Of a stretch of 64,000 bases of DNA, positions 8,836 to 19,628 are shown piece after piece. The translations under genes and the position numbers were made by a program. The number at the start of each line of letters is the position of its first letter. Within the stretch, counting starts at the first letter, position 1. The stretch is from Minwuia thermotolerans (GTDB lineage: Bacteria > Pseudomonadota > Alphaproteobacteria > Minwuiales > Minwuiaceae): positions 18,380 through 82,379 of the forward strand of contig BQJF01000008.1 in the NCBI GenBank assembly GCA_021604565.1, read 5' to 3'. The notes under the pieces were generated by a model that saw nothing but the letters and a program-made list of their open reading frames with translations, made no database searches and was not told the origin of the DNA.

Positions 8836-10038
8836 ATGTCAGAGCAGCCAGAGATTGATTACGAAGCATTCAGGGAGGAGGTGCGTGCCTTCCTGGCCAC
8901 GCACCTGCCCGACGACATTCGGGAGGCGACGCGGCTGACCGCCAGCATGTTCCCGCACATGCCCACGGCCATTGCCTGGCAGAAGATCCTGCATCGGCAG
9001 GGCTGGGCCGCGCCGCACTGGCCGGTTGAGTTCGGCGGACCGGGCTGGGACCTGCACCAGCAGATGATCTTCCGCGAGGAGCAGGATCTCGCCGGAGCAC
9101 CGTCGACCATCATGCAGGGGCTGTTCATGTGCGGGCCCGTGCTGATGGGCCACGGCACGAAGGCGCAGCAGGAGTACTACCTGCCGCGGCTGCTGTCGGC
9201 GGAGCACATCTGGTGCCAGGGCTATTCGGAACCGGCCTCCGGCTCCGACCTGGCCAGCCTGAAGATGTCGGCGGTGCCTGACGGCGATGACTACATCCTG
9301 AACGGCAGCAAGATCTGGACGTCGAACGCGCATGAGGCGAGCCACATGTTCCTGCTGGTCCGGACCTCGACCGAGGGGCGGCCGCAGCAGGGCATCACCT
9401 TCCTGCTGCTGGAGATGGACACACCCGGGATCACGGTGGAGCCGATCATCAACCTGAACGGGGTGCAGGAGCAGAACCAGGTCTTCTTCGATGACGTGCG
9501 GGTGCCCCAGGCCAATCGCGTCGGCGCGGAGAATGACGGCTGGACCGTCGCCAAGTACCTGCTGGAGTTCGAACGGAGCATGAGCTACGCCGCGCCGCTG
9601 AAGAAGCGGTTGCGCCAGATCCGCCGCTCCGCCTCGGAGGAAGTTGCCGCCGACGGCACCCCCCTGATCGACGACCGCGTGTTCCGGCGCAAGCTGGCGG
9701 AGGCGGAGATCAATGCCCGCGCCTTCATCGCCACGGAAATGCGGGTGAACGAGGAAACGGCGGCGGGCGGCTCCCCTGGTCCCGCAGCTTCCGTGCTGAA
9801 GATTGCCGGGGCGGATGCGCGTCAGGCGCTGGACAAGCTCTGGCTGCAGACGGTCGGCCTGAATGGTGTGCCGCTGCAGCCGGAGGCGCTTGTGCCGGGG
9901 AACAATGTCGCCTCTCTGGTGCCGGACCATGCGCTGACGGCCATGGCGACCTGGCTCGATGACCGGTCCACGACCATTGCGGGCGGCAGTGCGGAGGTGC
10001 AGCGCAGCATCGTCGCCAAGGCCGTCCTGGGACTGTGA
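8836..10038 (+). CDS. Acyl-CoA dehydrogenase, first subunit of a probable pair
   Basis: FAD-dependent acyl-CoA dehydrogenase of 400 residues. N-terminal helical domain with 'PVEFGGPGWDLHQQMIFREE', middle beta domain with the flavin/substrate motif 'CQGYSEPASGSDLASLK' at about residues 132-148, and C-terminal helical domain ending 'TIAGGSAEVQRSIVAKAVLG'. It overlaps the next dehydrogenase gene by 4 nt (GTGA). Such adjacent, dissimilar ACAD genes typically encode alpha2beta2 heterotetramers acting on bulky or branched CoA esters (steroid-type FadE pairs). The pairing here is inferred from the overlap and from the different C-terminal active-site segments. Confidence 0.9.
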   Translation: MSEQPEIDYEAFREEVRAFLATHLPDDIREATRLTASMFPHMPTAIAWQKILHRQGWAAPHWPVEFGGPGWDLHQQMIFREEQDLAGAPSTIMQGLFMCGPVLMGHGTKAQQEYYLPRLLSAEHIWCQGYSEPASGSDLASLKMSAVPDGDDYILNGSKIWTSNAHEASHMFLLVRTSTEGRPQQGITFLLLEMDTPGITVEPIINLNGVQEQNQVFFDDVRVPQANRVGAENDGWTVAKYLLEFERSMSYAAPLKKRLRQIRRSASEEVAADGTPLIDDRVFRRKLAEAEINARAFIATEMRVNEETAAGGSPGPAASVLKIAGADARQALDKLWLQTVGLNGVPLQPEALVPGNNVASLVPDHALTAMATWLDDRSTTIAGGSAEVQRSIVAKAVLGL

Positions 10039-11177
10039 CCGCCATGACATTTGCCCTCTCCGAAGAGCAGCAGATGCTGAAGGACAGCGTCGACCGTTTC
10101 GTGGCGCAGGATTACGGCTTCGACGTGCGGCGCGCGCTGGCGGAATCGGACCTGGGCTACAGCGCCGGAAACTGGAAGACCTTCGCTGAACTCGGCTGGC
10201 TGTCAGTGCCGTTTGCCGAGGAGAACGGCGGCTTCGGCGGCAGCCTGCGCGATGTGGCGACGATGACGGAAGCACTCGGCAGGGGGCTGGTGACGGAACC
10301 CTTCGTGCCGTGTCTGGTCCTGGCCGGAAGGCTGGTGGAGATACTTGGGTCGGCGGAACAGAGGCAAACCATCCTGCCACCTGTCATCGCGGGGGAGACA
10401 CAGCTTGCCCTGGCGCATGCGGAGCGCCGCGCCGCTGGTAATCTGGCCTGCGTCGGCTGCACTGTCCAGGCTGACGGGGACGGCTTCCTGATCAGTGGCG
10501 AGAAGCAACTGGTGCTGAATGGCCCGAGCGCTGACCTGCTGCTGGTCTCCGCCCGGTCCGGCGGTGCTGAACGGGACCGGCAGGGTGTCGAACTGTTCGT
10601 GGTCGATGCCCATGCCGACGGCATCCGCCGCCGCGACTATCCGACCATCGACGGGTTGCGCGCGGCCGACATCACGTTCGACAGGGTGCGGGTCGATGGC
10701 ACCGCCCGACTGGGTGATCCCGACACCAGCATCGACGCCATCGAAGCCGTGATCGACGAGGCGATCATTGCCTGCTGTGCCGAGGCCATTGGTGTGATGG
10801 AGGTGCTGGTGCGCGACACGGTCGAATATGCCCGGACACGCAAGCAGTTCGGTACACCTATCGGCAAGTTCCAGGCCCTGCAGCACCGGATGGTGGAGAT
10901 GTTCGTCGCCCATGAGCAGTCCCGTGCCCTGCTGTTGCAGGTGATCGGGGAATTCCCGGCCGGTGGCGCGGCGGCGCGCAGGGCGGCATCCGCCATCAAG
11001 GTCCACGTCAGCCGTTCAGCCAGGCTGATCGGGGAGGAGTCCATCCAGATTCATGGCGGCATGGGGACGACGGACGAACTGCACATCGGCCACTACGTCA
11101 AGCGCCTGCTGGCACTGGAAGCGCTGTTCGGCGGCACCGACTATCATCTGGACCGCTACGCCGCGCTGATCGACTGA
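10035..11177 (+). CDS. Acyl-CoA dehydrogenase, second subunit of a probable pair
   Basis: A 380-residue ACAD-fold protein. N-terminal domain 'LSEEQQMLKDSVDRFVAQDY', 'PFAEENGGFGG' and, in the C-terminal helical domain, 'EYARTRKQFGTPIGKFQALQ'. It ends with 'IQIHGGMGTTDELHIGHYVK'. The middle domain lacks the usual 'T(E/D)P.aGSD' motif: at that place it reads 'ALAHAERRAAGN', consistent with the partner subunit contributing more to FAD binding. Translation probably starts at the GTG 10035 inside the upstream stop, with ATG 10044 as alternative. The CoA substrate is unknown. Confidence 0.87.
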   Translation: MTAMTFALSEEQQMLKDSVDRFVAQDYGFDVRRALAESDLGYSAGNWKTFAELGWLSVPFAEENGGFGGSLRDVATMTEALGRGLVTEPFVPCLVLAGRLVEILGSAEQRQTILPPVIAGETQLALAHAERRAAGNLACVGCTVQADGDGFLISGEKQLVLNGPSADLLLVSARSGGAERDRQGVELFVVDAHADGIRRRDYPTIDGLRAADITFDRVRVDGTARLGDPDTSIDAIEAVIDEAIIACCAEAIGVMEVLVRDTVEYARTRKQFGTPIGKFQALQHRMVEMFVAHEQSRALLLQVIGEFPAGGAAARRAASAIKVHVSRSARLIGEESIQIHGGMGTTDELHIGHYVKRLLALEALFGGTDYHLDRYAALID

Positions 11178-11215
11178 CGGAACGGCCGGAACGTCATCCT
11201 GCAGGCTGTTGCGGG

Positions 11216-12637
11216 TCAGGCGGCCTTTTCCAGTGCCTCCGATGCCGGCGCTTCGATGAAGTTGCGGTGCAGCGCGCGGATCGCAGGCTGGAGGTCATCG
11301 CGTTCGAAGATGAACTGGACGTCCACATTGCGCGGCCCCTGACTTGCGCCGATGGCGGACAGACCTGCGTCAGCGATGGTGCTCAACCCGTGCGTCAGCA
11401 CGGACAGGCCGCCAAGATCGCGCCCGATCACGGACACCATGGCCATGGGGCGGGCGAGGATGCGGGCAGATGGATATTGCCGCGCCAGATCCTTCTCCAC
11501 CCGTCGCATCACCTTCAGCGAGGAATCGAGGTAGTGGGTGATGGTGTTGGCGTTCGAGACCTTGGAGACGATCCGCACGTTGTGGCGGCGCAGCGTCTCG
11601 AGGATGGTCGTGTCGTAGCCCTTCACGCCGACCATGTCCTGTTCGAACAATTCCAGCGCTATGATGTCCAGGCCGGTCAGGATCTCGACCGCGGCCTCTT
11701 CCGCCGGCTGGTCGTCGATCAGGGTGCCGGGGTCATGCGGCTCGAAGGCATTGCGGACGCGCAGCGGCACATCTGCCTGACGCAGGGTCTTGGCGGCCTT
11801 CGGGTGAATCGCCTCCATCCCCATGTTCGACATCTGGTCGGCGACGTCATAGTTGGTTCGGCCAAGCTTCCGTACCGTGTCCACACCCACCAGGTTCGGG
11901 TCGGCGGAGCACAGGTGGAATTCCTTGTGGATCGTTGCTTCCCGTGCCCCGGTCAGGGCGGCAAGACGGGAGAAGGTGACCTCGGAATAGCCGCGGTCGA
12001 ACTCACGCATCAGGCCTTCGCGGCACTGGGCGTAGCCGGTGACGATCGGCATCTCCGTGGCGGGATCGATCCGATCCATGGCGTTGTTGATCCGTTCCTC
12101 AAGCGTCAGGTCCGCATCATCCCGCCAGCCTGACAGGTCAACGCATCGGGCGTTCAGCCCGGCACGCTGCAGCATCAGGGTCGTGACGAAGGCGGAGTGC
12201 GCCTCACCCAGACCGGAGAGCAGCTCGCGGAGCTGCAGCATGTGCTCCGACAGCCTGAAATGGCCGTAACCGCAGAGGCGGTGCAGGTCCACCAGGCAGC
12301 TTCGGGCGCCCTCGGTCCGGTCGCGCACGAAGGCGTCGGCCCGTTCCACGTCGGCGGAATGGTCCAGGACCTTCCGGTGGGCGGCGACCATGGCAGCCAC
12401 GACGCGGTCCATGGCATCGTGCCAGCCGTGATCATTGTCGGCATTCGCGAACTGCGCGTAGACACCTGGTTCGCCGGACTTCTTGTGTTCCAGCAACAGG
12501 TTGGTGATGCCGCCAAAGGCCGAGACGACGAAGATGCGACCGTAAGGGTCGCTGTCGCCGACCTTGAACAGCGTGTCACGCAGCTCGTTGACCCGTGCCA
12601 TGGAGGCACCGCCGATCTTTTCGACTGTATGGGTCAT
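11216..12637 (-). CDS. ask: Aspartate kinase, ectoine-operon type (Ask_Ect)
   Basis: Phosphorylates L-aspartate, the first step toward aspartate semialdehyde and hence ectoine, 473 residues. It opens with 'VEKIGGASMARVNELRDTLF' in place of the KFGGTS of housekeeping enzymes, continues with the kinase fold, and has C-terminal ACT-like repeats ('RIVSKVSNANTITHYLDSS', 'MAMVSVIGRDLGG'). This divergent form is the one found in ectABC-ask operons and is thought to avoid normal feedback control. The ATG at 12637 lies 4 nt after the ectC stop. A frame opening at 12679 would overlap ectC and is not used. Confidence 0.93.
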   Translation of the reverse strand: MTHTVEKIGGASMARVNELRDTLFKVGDSDPYGRIFVVSAFGGITNLLLEHKKSGEPGVYAQFANADNDHGWHDAMDRVVAAMVAAHRKVLDHSADVERADAFVRDRTEGARSCLVDLHRLCGYGHFRLSEHMLQLRELLSGLGEAHSAFVTTLMLQRAGLNARCVDLSGWRDDADLTLEERINNAMDRIDPATEMPIVTGYAQCREGLMREFDRGYSEVTFSRLAALTGAREATIHKEFHLCSADPNLVGVDTVRKLGRTNYDVADQMSNMGMEAIHPKAAKTLRQADVPLRVRNAFEPHDPGTLIDDQPAEEAAVEILTGLDIIALELFEQDMVGVKGYDTTILETLRRHNVRIVSKVSNANTITHYLDSSLKVMRRVEKDLARQYPSARILARPMAMVSVIGRDLGGLSVLTHGLSTIADAGLSAIGASQGPRNVDVQFIFERDDLQPAIRALHRNFIEAPASEALEKAA

Positions 12638-12641
12638 CCCG

Positions 12642-13037
12642 CTACTCGGCCGCTTCTTCTGCAGGGGCGTAGGAGCCATCCTCGCGATGCACCTCGTTGC
12701 CGGTGACAGGCGGATTGAAACAGCACGCCATCACCAGTTCCTCCTCCGCGCGCAGGGTGTGGTGATCGTGCAGGTTCAGGGCATACATGACGCCCGGACG
12801 GATCTGATGTGTCTCACCCGAGCCAAGGTCGGTGATAGATCCCCGGCCCTGGATGCAATAGACGCTTTCGAAATGGTGCTTGTAGTGAAACGTGTGCTCC
12901 GAACCGGCCTTCAGGGTCGTGATGTGGAAGGAAAAGCCCATCCCGTCATCCGCCAGCAGCATCCGCACCGATGTCCAGTCGGCGTCCGCCACATCGCGGT
13001 CGGTGTTCCTCAGCTTGTCGAGATCGCGAACAATCAT
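12642..13037 (-). CDS. ectC: L-ectoine synthase
   Basis: Cyclizes N-gamma-acetyl-diaminobutyrate to ectoine, the last step of the pathway. 131 residues, matching the family. The EctC cupin signature is clear: '[16 protein letters not shown]', '[20 protein letters not shown]', '[16 protein letters not shown]', '[16 protein letters not shown]'. The metal/substrate histidines and the conserved C-terminal '[13 protein letters not shown]' are intact. It follows ectB by 5 nt and precedes ask by 4 nt. Confidence 0.97.
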   Translation of the reverse strand: MIVRDLDKLRNTDRDVADADWTSVRMLLADDGMGFSFHITTLKAGSEHTFHYKHHFESVYCIQGRGSITDLGSGETHQIRPGVMYALNLHDHHTLRAEEELVMACCFNPPVTGNEVHREDGSYAPAEEAAE

Positions 13038-13042
13038 GCCTG

Positions 13043-14329
13043 TTACTCCGCTGCTGTGCGCATGCCGGTGGAGACGTCCCGGACGGCCTGCCCGAGCATG
13101 CCGAACCCTTCGTCGAACAGAGGCTCCGGTGTTGTCAGCGGCGCCAGGATCTTCACCACTTCATCGTGAGCGCCCGAGGTCTCGACGATCAGGCCGAGCT
13201 CGAAGGCACGGGCACAGATCGCGCCTGCCAGTTCCCCCGATCCCACATCAACGCCCTTCATCATCCCGCGCCCCTTCACGCGGGCACCCGGCAGCAGATC
13301 GGCAATCTTCTGCAGGTTGAGGGTCAGGCGCTCCGATTTCAGTTCCAGTTCCCGCTCGAAGCGGTCGTCGGCCCAGAATTTCCTGATCGCCGCAGTCGCC
13401 GTGACAAAGGCGTGGGTGTTGCCGCGGAACGTGCCGTTGTGTTCGGCGGGGCCGAACACGTCATGCTCGGGCCGAACCAGCACCAGCGCCATCGGCAGGC
13501 CGAAGCCGGAGATCGACTTGGCCATCGTGATCAGATCGGGGTTCAGGCCCGCTTTCTCGAAGGAGAAGAACCGGCCACTGCGACCGCAGCCCGCCTGGAT
13601 GTCATCGATGATCAGCAGGGCGCCATGGTCGCGGGCAATCCGTTCGATGCGGCGCAGCCAGTCGTCGGAGGCTGCGTTGAGGCCGCCTTCGCCCTGCACG
13701 GTTTCCAGAATGATCGCTGCGGGCGCATCGACGCCACCAGAAGGATCGGCCAGCATCTGCTCCAGCAATTCCGCGCTGTCGACACCCTTCGCATAGTCGT
13801 CGTAGGGCAGGCGGGTCACACCGGACGTGTCCATTGCGGCTCCACTGCGGTGGTAGCCGTTGCCGGTGGCCGCCAGCGCCCCCATGGTCACGCCATGGAA
13901 GCCGTTGGTGAAGGCGACAATGTTCGTCCGACCGGTGGATTTCCGGGCGATCTTCATTGCAGCCTCGACCGCGTTTGCGCCGGTCGGGCCGGTGAACATG
14001 ACCCGGTGATCCATGGCGCGCGGCTTCAGGATGCATTCGTCGAAGGCGGCCAGGAAGGACTGCTTGGCATCGGTATGCATGTCCAGCCCCTGCGCCACCC
14101 CGTCCCCCGCGATGTGCGCGATCAGGGCATCCTTCATGTCCGGGTCGTTATGGCCGTAGTTCAGCGACGAACAACCGGCCAGGAAGTCGATGTAGCGGTT
14201 GCCGTCGGCGTCGAACAGTTCCGACCCGCTGGCCCTGTTGAACAGGGCGGGAATGGCGCGGCAGTAGGAGCGGGCATTGCTCTCGCGGCGTGAAAAGACA
14301 TCAGTCGTCTGGTCCATGTCGTTGGGCAT
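13043..14329 (-). CDS. ectB: Diaminobutyrate-2-oxoglutarate aminotransferase
   Basis: PLP-dependent class III aminotransferase converting aspartate semialdehyde to 2,4-diaminobutyrate, 428 residues. The N-terminal '[14 protein letters not shown]' is typical of EctB. The PLP region shows '[20 protein letters not shown]', and the Schiff-base lysine is K271 in '[14 protein letters not shown]'. Second gene of the operon, 45 nt after ectA. Confidence 0.96.
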   Translation of the reverse strand: MPNDMDQTTDVFSRRESNARSYCRAIPALFNRASGSELFDADGNRYIDFLAGCSSLNYGHNDPDMKDALIAHIAGDGVAQGLDMHTDAKQSFLAAFDECILKPRAMDHRVMFTGPTGANAVEAAMKIARKSTGRTNIVAFTNGFHGVTMGALAATGNGYHRSGAAMDTSGVTRLPYDDYAKGVDSAELLEQMLADPSGGVDAPAAIILETVQGEGGLNAASDDWLRRIERIARDHGALLIIDDIQAGCGRSGRFFSFEKAGLNPDLITMAKSISGFGLPMALVLVRPEHDVFGPAEHNGTFRGNTHAFVTATAAIRKFWADDRFERELELKSERLTLNLQKIADLLPGARVKGRGMMKGVDVGSGELAGAICARAFELGLIVETSGAHDEVVKILAPLTTPEPLFDEGFGMLGQAVRDVSTGMRTAAE

Positions 14330-14374
14330 GGGCTGTTCCTTTCTGGATGTCGGGAAAATTCCGGGGTGAGGCGT

Positions 14375-14923
14375 TCAGGCTGCTCGTCCGAGCATGACCT
14401 CCCCGGGAAGGGTGATGGTCACCAGATGTTCGGTGTCCTGCTGCCCCTCGAAGTGGGTATCTTCCTCGAAATGGGGCTTGTCCTCGATCTCGCCGCCAGC
14501 GGTCCTGGCCAGGCTTCTGAACAGGGCCCAGGAAGCATCATTGTCTTCCGTGATCGTGGTCTTCAGCTCCGCCGCATCGGCACAGGCATCGCGCTGCAGC
14601 AGGTGCATCAGCATCTTCTTGCCCAGTCCGAGCCCGCGGGCACGCGGGCTGACGGCCACCTGCCAGACAAAGAAGGCATCGTCGTTCGGGATCATGTGAC
14701 CGGATATCCAGCCGATGATGTCACCGTCGAGGTCAGCCACGACGCAGGTGTCCCTGAAATGCTCTGCCTGGATGATGTTGCAGTACATCGAATTCTCGTC
14801 CAGCGGTGCGCATTCCTTCACCAGTGCCCAGATTGCCGCGCCGTCCTCTGCCACGGGCTTGCGCAGGCGCGGCATCCGCGCATTGACGGCGGTTTCGGGT
14901 TTCTGATCGCTGGTAACGGACAT
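14375..14923 (-). CDS. ectA: Diaminobutyrate acetyltransferase
   Basis: GNAT-fold acetyltransferase that makes N-gamma-acetyl-2,4-diaminobutyrate, 182 residues. EctA features include 'RKPVAEDGAAIWALVKECAP', 'LDENSMYCNIIQAEHF' and the acetyl-CoA loop 'VSPRARGLGLGKKMLMHLL' at about residues 92-110. The start at 14923 has a GGAG ribosome binding site. First gene of ectA-ectB-ectC-ask, divergent from a MarR regulator. No ectD (ectoine hydroxylase) is present in the window. Confidence 0.96.
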   Translation of the reverse strand: MSVTSDQKPETAVNARMPRLRKPVAEDGAAIWALVKECAPLDENSMYCNIIQAEHFRDTCVVADLDGDIIGWISGHMIPNDDAFFVWQVAVSPRARGLGLGKKMLMHLLQRDACADAAELKTTITEDNDASWALFRSLARTAGGEIEDKPHFEEDTHFEGQQDTEHLVTITLPGEVMLGRAA

Positions 14924-14942
14924 CGCTTGAACTCCAAGTTAC

Positions 14943-14981
14943 TTCGATGATCGAAATATAACGACCTGACCAGGATATCAA
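14943..14981 (-). promoter_or_regulatory. Candidate ectA promoter with overlapping palindromic operator
   Basis: On the minus strand a TTGATA -35-like hexamer (14976-14981) precedes an AT-rich -10 region (about 14953-14961, TTATATTTC). Just downstream a perfect palindrome has arms TTCGAT and ATCGAA around one base (14943-14955). It lies about 20 nt before the ectA start in the spacer shared with the MarR gene, where EctR-type repressors bind in methylotrophs. Hexamer spacing is not ideal (15-17 nt depending on the -10 chosen). Confidence 0.5.
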
Positions 14982-15150
14982 CCGTTGCCTTGGCAAATTT
15001 CCGGGTTTTGATACTACATGCGGCACCATGGCGCGTTGAGTGGCGCCTATCGGACACATGATGCTGTCTCGTCGAAAATGCCGGAACAGCCGTCCGTTTC
15101 CGACTTTCATTTCGCCAGTTGAAATAAATCAGCGTTTTCGCCAACTATGC

Positions 15151-15654
15151 ATGATGGACGAAGTGCCTCATGACCGAATAGATGACAGCCTGATTGCGCT
15201 CCGTCGCATATTGCGTGCGACAGAGTCCTTCTCGCGGGAGCTGGCGCAGTCGGCAGGTGTGACGCCGGCCCAGTTGCGGGTGCTCCAGATCGTGGAGCAG
15301 CGTGATGGTGTCATCCCGAAGGCGCTCGCACAGCAGATGCGGGTGGGGCAGGCGACCGTGACATCCCTGGTGGACAAGCTGGTGGCGCAGCAGCTTGTCA
15401 GGCGTCAGCGGTCGGAGGTCGATCGCCGCCAGTCACATGTCATGATCACGGACAAGGGGCGGGACTGCCTGAGACAGGCGCCGGATGCGCAGCAACAGCG
15501 CTTCGTCAGGGCCTTCAGGAGTCTGGCGGACTGGGAACAGGCACAGCTTGTATCGTCGCTGGAGCGTGTTGCCACGATGCTTGACGCGGACAACGGGGAT
15601 GCCTCGACCCTGTTGGTTGCCGGACAGATCGATTCAGGCGAACGCGACGGCTGA
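15151..15654 (+). CDS. MarR-family transcriptional regulator, probable ectoine regulator
   Basis: A winged-helix regulator of 167 residues from the ATG at 15151 (a second ATG follows at once at 15154). The MarR core runs 'ELAQSAGVTPAQLRVLQIVE', 'ALAQQMRVGQATVTSLVDKL', with wing 'RRQRSEVDRRQSHVMITDKG'. Divergent from ectABC-ask across 227 nt, the position of EctR/EctR1, which represses ect transcription. The assignment to ectoine control rests on that context. Its 3' end overlaps the convergent oxyR by 21 nt. Confidence 0.82.
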   Translation: MMDEVPHDRIDDSLIALRRILRATESFSRELAQSAGVTPAQLRVLQIVEQRDGVIPKALAQQMRVGQATVTSLVDKLVAQQLVRRQRSEVDRRQSHVMITDKGRDCLRQAPDAQQQRFVRAFRSLADWEQAQLVSSLERVATMLDADNGDASTLLVAGQIDSGERDG

Positions 15655-16542
15655 AGCGCCTGGCCTGTTCCTGATGATCTCCGCGATTCCCATCAGTTGT
15701 TCGGCCAGCGGGCTTGTGCGTCGCCAGACCATTCCCACGGTCCGTGCGGGTTGCGGGTCGGGAAAGCGGGCAATGGAGACGGGGGCGGAGCGTGTTTCGA
15801 CGGGCATCGCCATCTCCGGAATCAACGTGACCCCGAAGCCCGCACTGACCATCTGTACCAGGGTCGACAGGGAACTGGCGTCCAGCGTTTCGCGCGGGGC
15901 GGAGGCGGCGAGCTTGCAGAACGACAGGGCCTGATCCCGGAAGCAGTGGCCTTCCTCCAGCAACAGCAGGCGCATCTCCCGCAGTTTCTCGCTGTCCGGA
16001 ACGGGGTCACGCGCATCCGCTTCCGGTCTGACGAGCAGGAAATTCTCCGCGAACAGTGCAGCCTCGGTCAATGTCGGCTCGGAGACGGGCAGGGCGAGGA
16101 TGGCCGTGTCGAGCTGACCTTCACGCAGTTCCTGGATCAGGGTCGGGGTCAGGGTCTCGCGGATCATCAGATCCAGCTCCGGGTGAACGTCGGAGAGAAC
16201 CTCCACGATGGCCGGCAGCAGGTAGGGGGCGATCGTCGGGATGATGCCGATCCGCAGCCGACCGACCAGCCGGTCCCTGGATGCGCGCGCCATGTCGCCA
16301 AGTTCATCGACCGCGCGCAGGATGCCCGTGACCCTCTGGGCGGTCTCTTCCCCGAATCGGGTGAGCCGGATCTGCCGGGCGCCGCGTTCCACCAGCACGG
16401 TGCCGAGAGTTTCCTCCATCTCCTTGATCTGCATCGACAGTGCCGGCTGGGAGATGGCGCAGGCCTCGGCAGCACGGCCGAAATGGCCATGCCGGGCCAG
16501 AGCATCGAAATAGCGCAATTGCTTCAGGGTCAGATTGATCAT
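15634..16542 (-). CDS. oxyR: Hydrogen peroxide-sensing LysR-type regulator OxyR
   Basis: LysR-family activator of the peroxide response, 302 residues. N-terminal winged helix-turn-helix at about residues 1-60 ('LKQLRYFDALARHGHFGRAA'). In the regulatory domain the redox pair is C200 and C209 within 'GHCFRDQALSFCKL', with the same 9-residue spacing as C199/C208 of E. coli OxyR, so the disulfide switch should work. It is divergent from katG with 137 nt between, the classical arrangement for OxyR control of a catalase. Convergent overlap with the MarR gene at the 3' end. Confidence 0.93.
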   Translation of the reverse strand: MINLTLKQLRYFDALARHGHFGRAAEACAISQPALSMQIKEMEETLGTVLVERGARQIRLTRFGEETAQRVTGILRAVDELGDMARASRDRLVGRLRIGIIPTIAPYLLPAIVEVLSDVHPELDLMIRETLTPTLIQELREGQLDTAILALPVSEPTLTEAALFAENFLLVRPEADARDPVPDSEKLREMRLLLLEEGHCFRDQALSFCKLAASAPRETLDASSLSTLVQMVSAGFGVTLIPEMAMPVETRSAPVSIARFPDPQPARTVGMVWRRTSPLAEQLMGIAEIIRNRPGASAVAFA

Positions 16543-16554
16543 CAGTAGAAATTA

Positions 16555-16616
16555 TCACAACGATCAAAACATGCAATTTCCTCTAATGAATGCACGCTGG
16601 TATCTTTTGATTGTGA
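16555..16616. promoter_or_regulatory. Inverted repeat in the oxyR-katG spacer
   Basis: An AT-rich inverted repeat: TCACAACGATCAAAA at 16555-16569 and TTTTGATTGTGA at 16605-16616, identical arms apart from two extra bases in the left one. It spans most of the 137-nt divergent spacer and is where OxyR would be expected to bind. The arms do not closely match the ATAG-type OxyR consensus, so another regulator or a species-specific site is possible. Confidence 0.4.
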
Positions 16617-18890
<2,274 letters not shown>

Positions 18891-18914
18891 TCCGGCTTCA
18901 GCACCGGAGTGATG

Positions 18915-18946
18915 GAAGGCCCGGCCGGTCAAACGGTCGGGCCTTC
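18915..18946. terminator. Terminator hairpin after katG
   Basis: Arms GAAGGCCCGGCCG and CGGTCGGGCCTTC pair almost perfectly around a 6-nt loop, with the paired block flanked by short pyrimidine stretches. It lies 24 nt after the katG stop and 14 nt before the convergent TetR stop, so it probably serves both genes. No long T-tract follows on either strand. Confidence 0.75.
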
Positions 18947-18960
18947 TGCGTCTGGCCGGT

Positions 18961-19548
18961 CTAACCGTCGATCAGTGCTCGTGCGGCAGTCTGTTGCATG
19001 ACTTCGACGTACCTGTCCTGAGACCAGCCGCATTCACGGCAAAGCTGCTCCCAGTTCCGCACGGCCAGCAGCGTCCACAACCAGTCGGTCGCTTCATCCC
19101 GCGTCATGCTGGCGGTCAGTTCTTCGTCGGTCGCCAGCGCATCGATCGCAGCGGCACAACCCTCCCGCACCGCCAGCATCCGGTCGTTCCAGGCTGTCAT
19201 CGCGGCCTTGTCGGTATCCTTCATGGCCAGCAGGGCGGAGGCCACGCCGTGAATGACAGGGATGTAGTTGCCGAAGGCTTCGATCCAGGCGTCCAGCCGT
19301 TCCCGGCCTGTCGTCGCCGTTCGGCTCGGCACCAGCCGCCTGTCGATCTCGTTCTCCGCATCCACATGACGGCTGGCAGCGACCAGCAGGTCTGCACGGT
19401 TGGGAAAGTGCAGATACAGCGCCTGGCGGCTGATCCCGACCTTCGAGGCGATATCCGACATGCGTACGGCCCCACCTCCCCCTGACTGAAGCAGGTCGAG
19501 TGTGGTGTTCAGGATCCTGTCCCGTGTCGAGGGTTTCTCGTTTTTCAT
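18961..19548 (-). CDS. TetR/AcrR-family transcriptional regulator
   Basis: A 195-residue regulator with N-terminal helix-turn-helix at about residues 25-60 ('VRMSDIASKVGISRQALYLH' then 'FPNRADLLVAA') and a helical effector domain. Divergent from an NAD(P)-binding protein and a DUF1772 membrane protein, with two tandem palindromic sites in the 80-nt spacer that very probably are its operators. Confidence 0.88.
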   Translation of the reverse strand: MKNEKPSTRDRILNTTLDLLQSGGGGAVRMSDIASKVGISRQALYLHFPNRADLLVAASRHVDAENEIDRRLVPSRTATTGRERLDAWIEAFGNYIPVIHGVASALLAMKDTDKAAMTAWNDRMLAVREGCAAAIDALATDEELTASMTRDEATDWLWTLLAVRNWEQLCRECGWSQDRYVEVMQQTAARALIDG

Positions 19549-19567
19549 GCCGCCACTATGACGTCAC

Positions 19568-19598
19568 TTGACACGGTGTCAACTTGACACTATGTCAA
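19568..19598. promoter_or_regulatory. Two tandem palindromic operators for the TetR regulator
   Basis: Two 15-nt palindromes stand one base apart. Site 1 (19568-19582) is TTGACACGGTGTCAA, perfect with 7-nt arms around one base. Site 2 (19584-19598) is TTGACACTATGTCAA, perfect in the outer six. They share the TTGACA/TGTCAA frame with a 16-nt period, fill the short divergent spacer, and would cover both promoters. Confidence 0.75.
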
Positions 19599-19628
19599 GC
19601 GACGTGAACAGCGAAACAGGAGAGCGAA

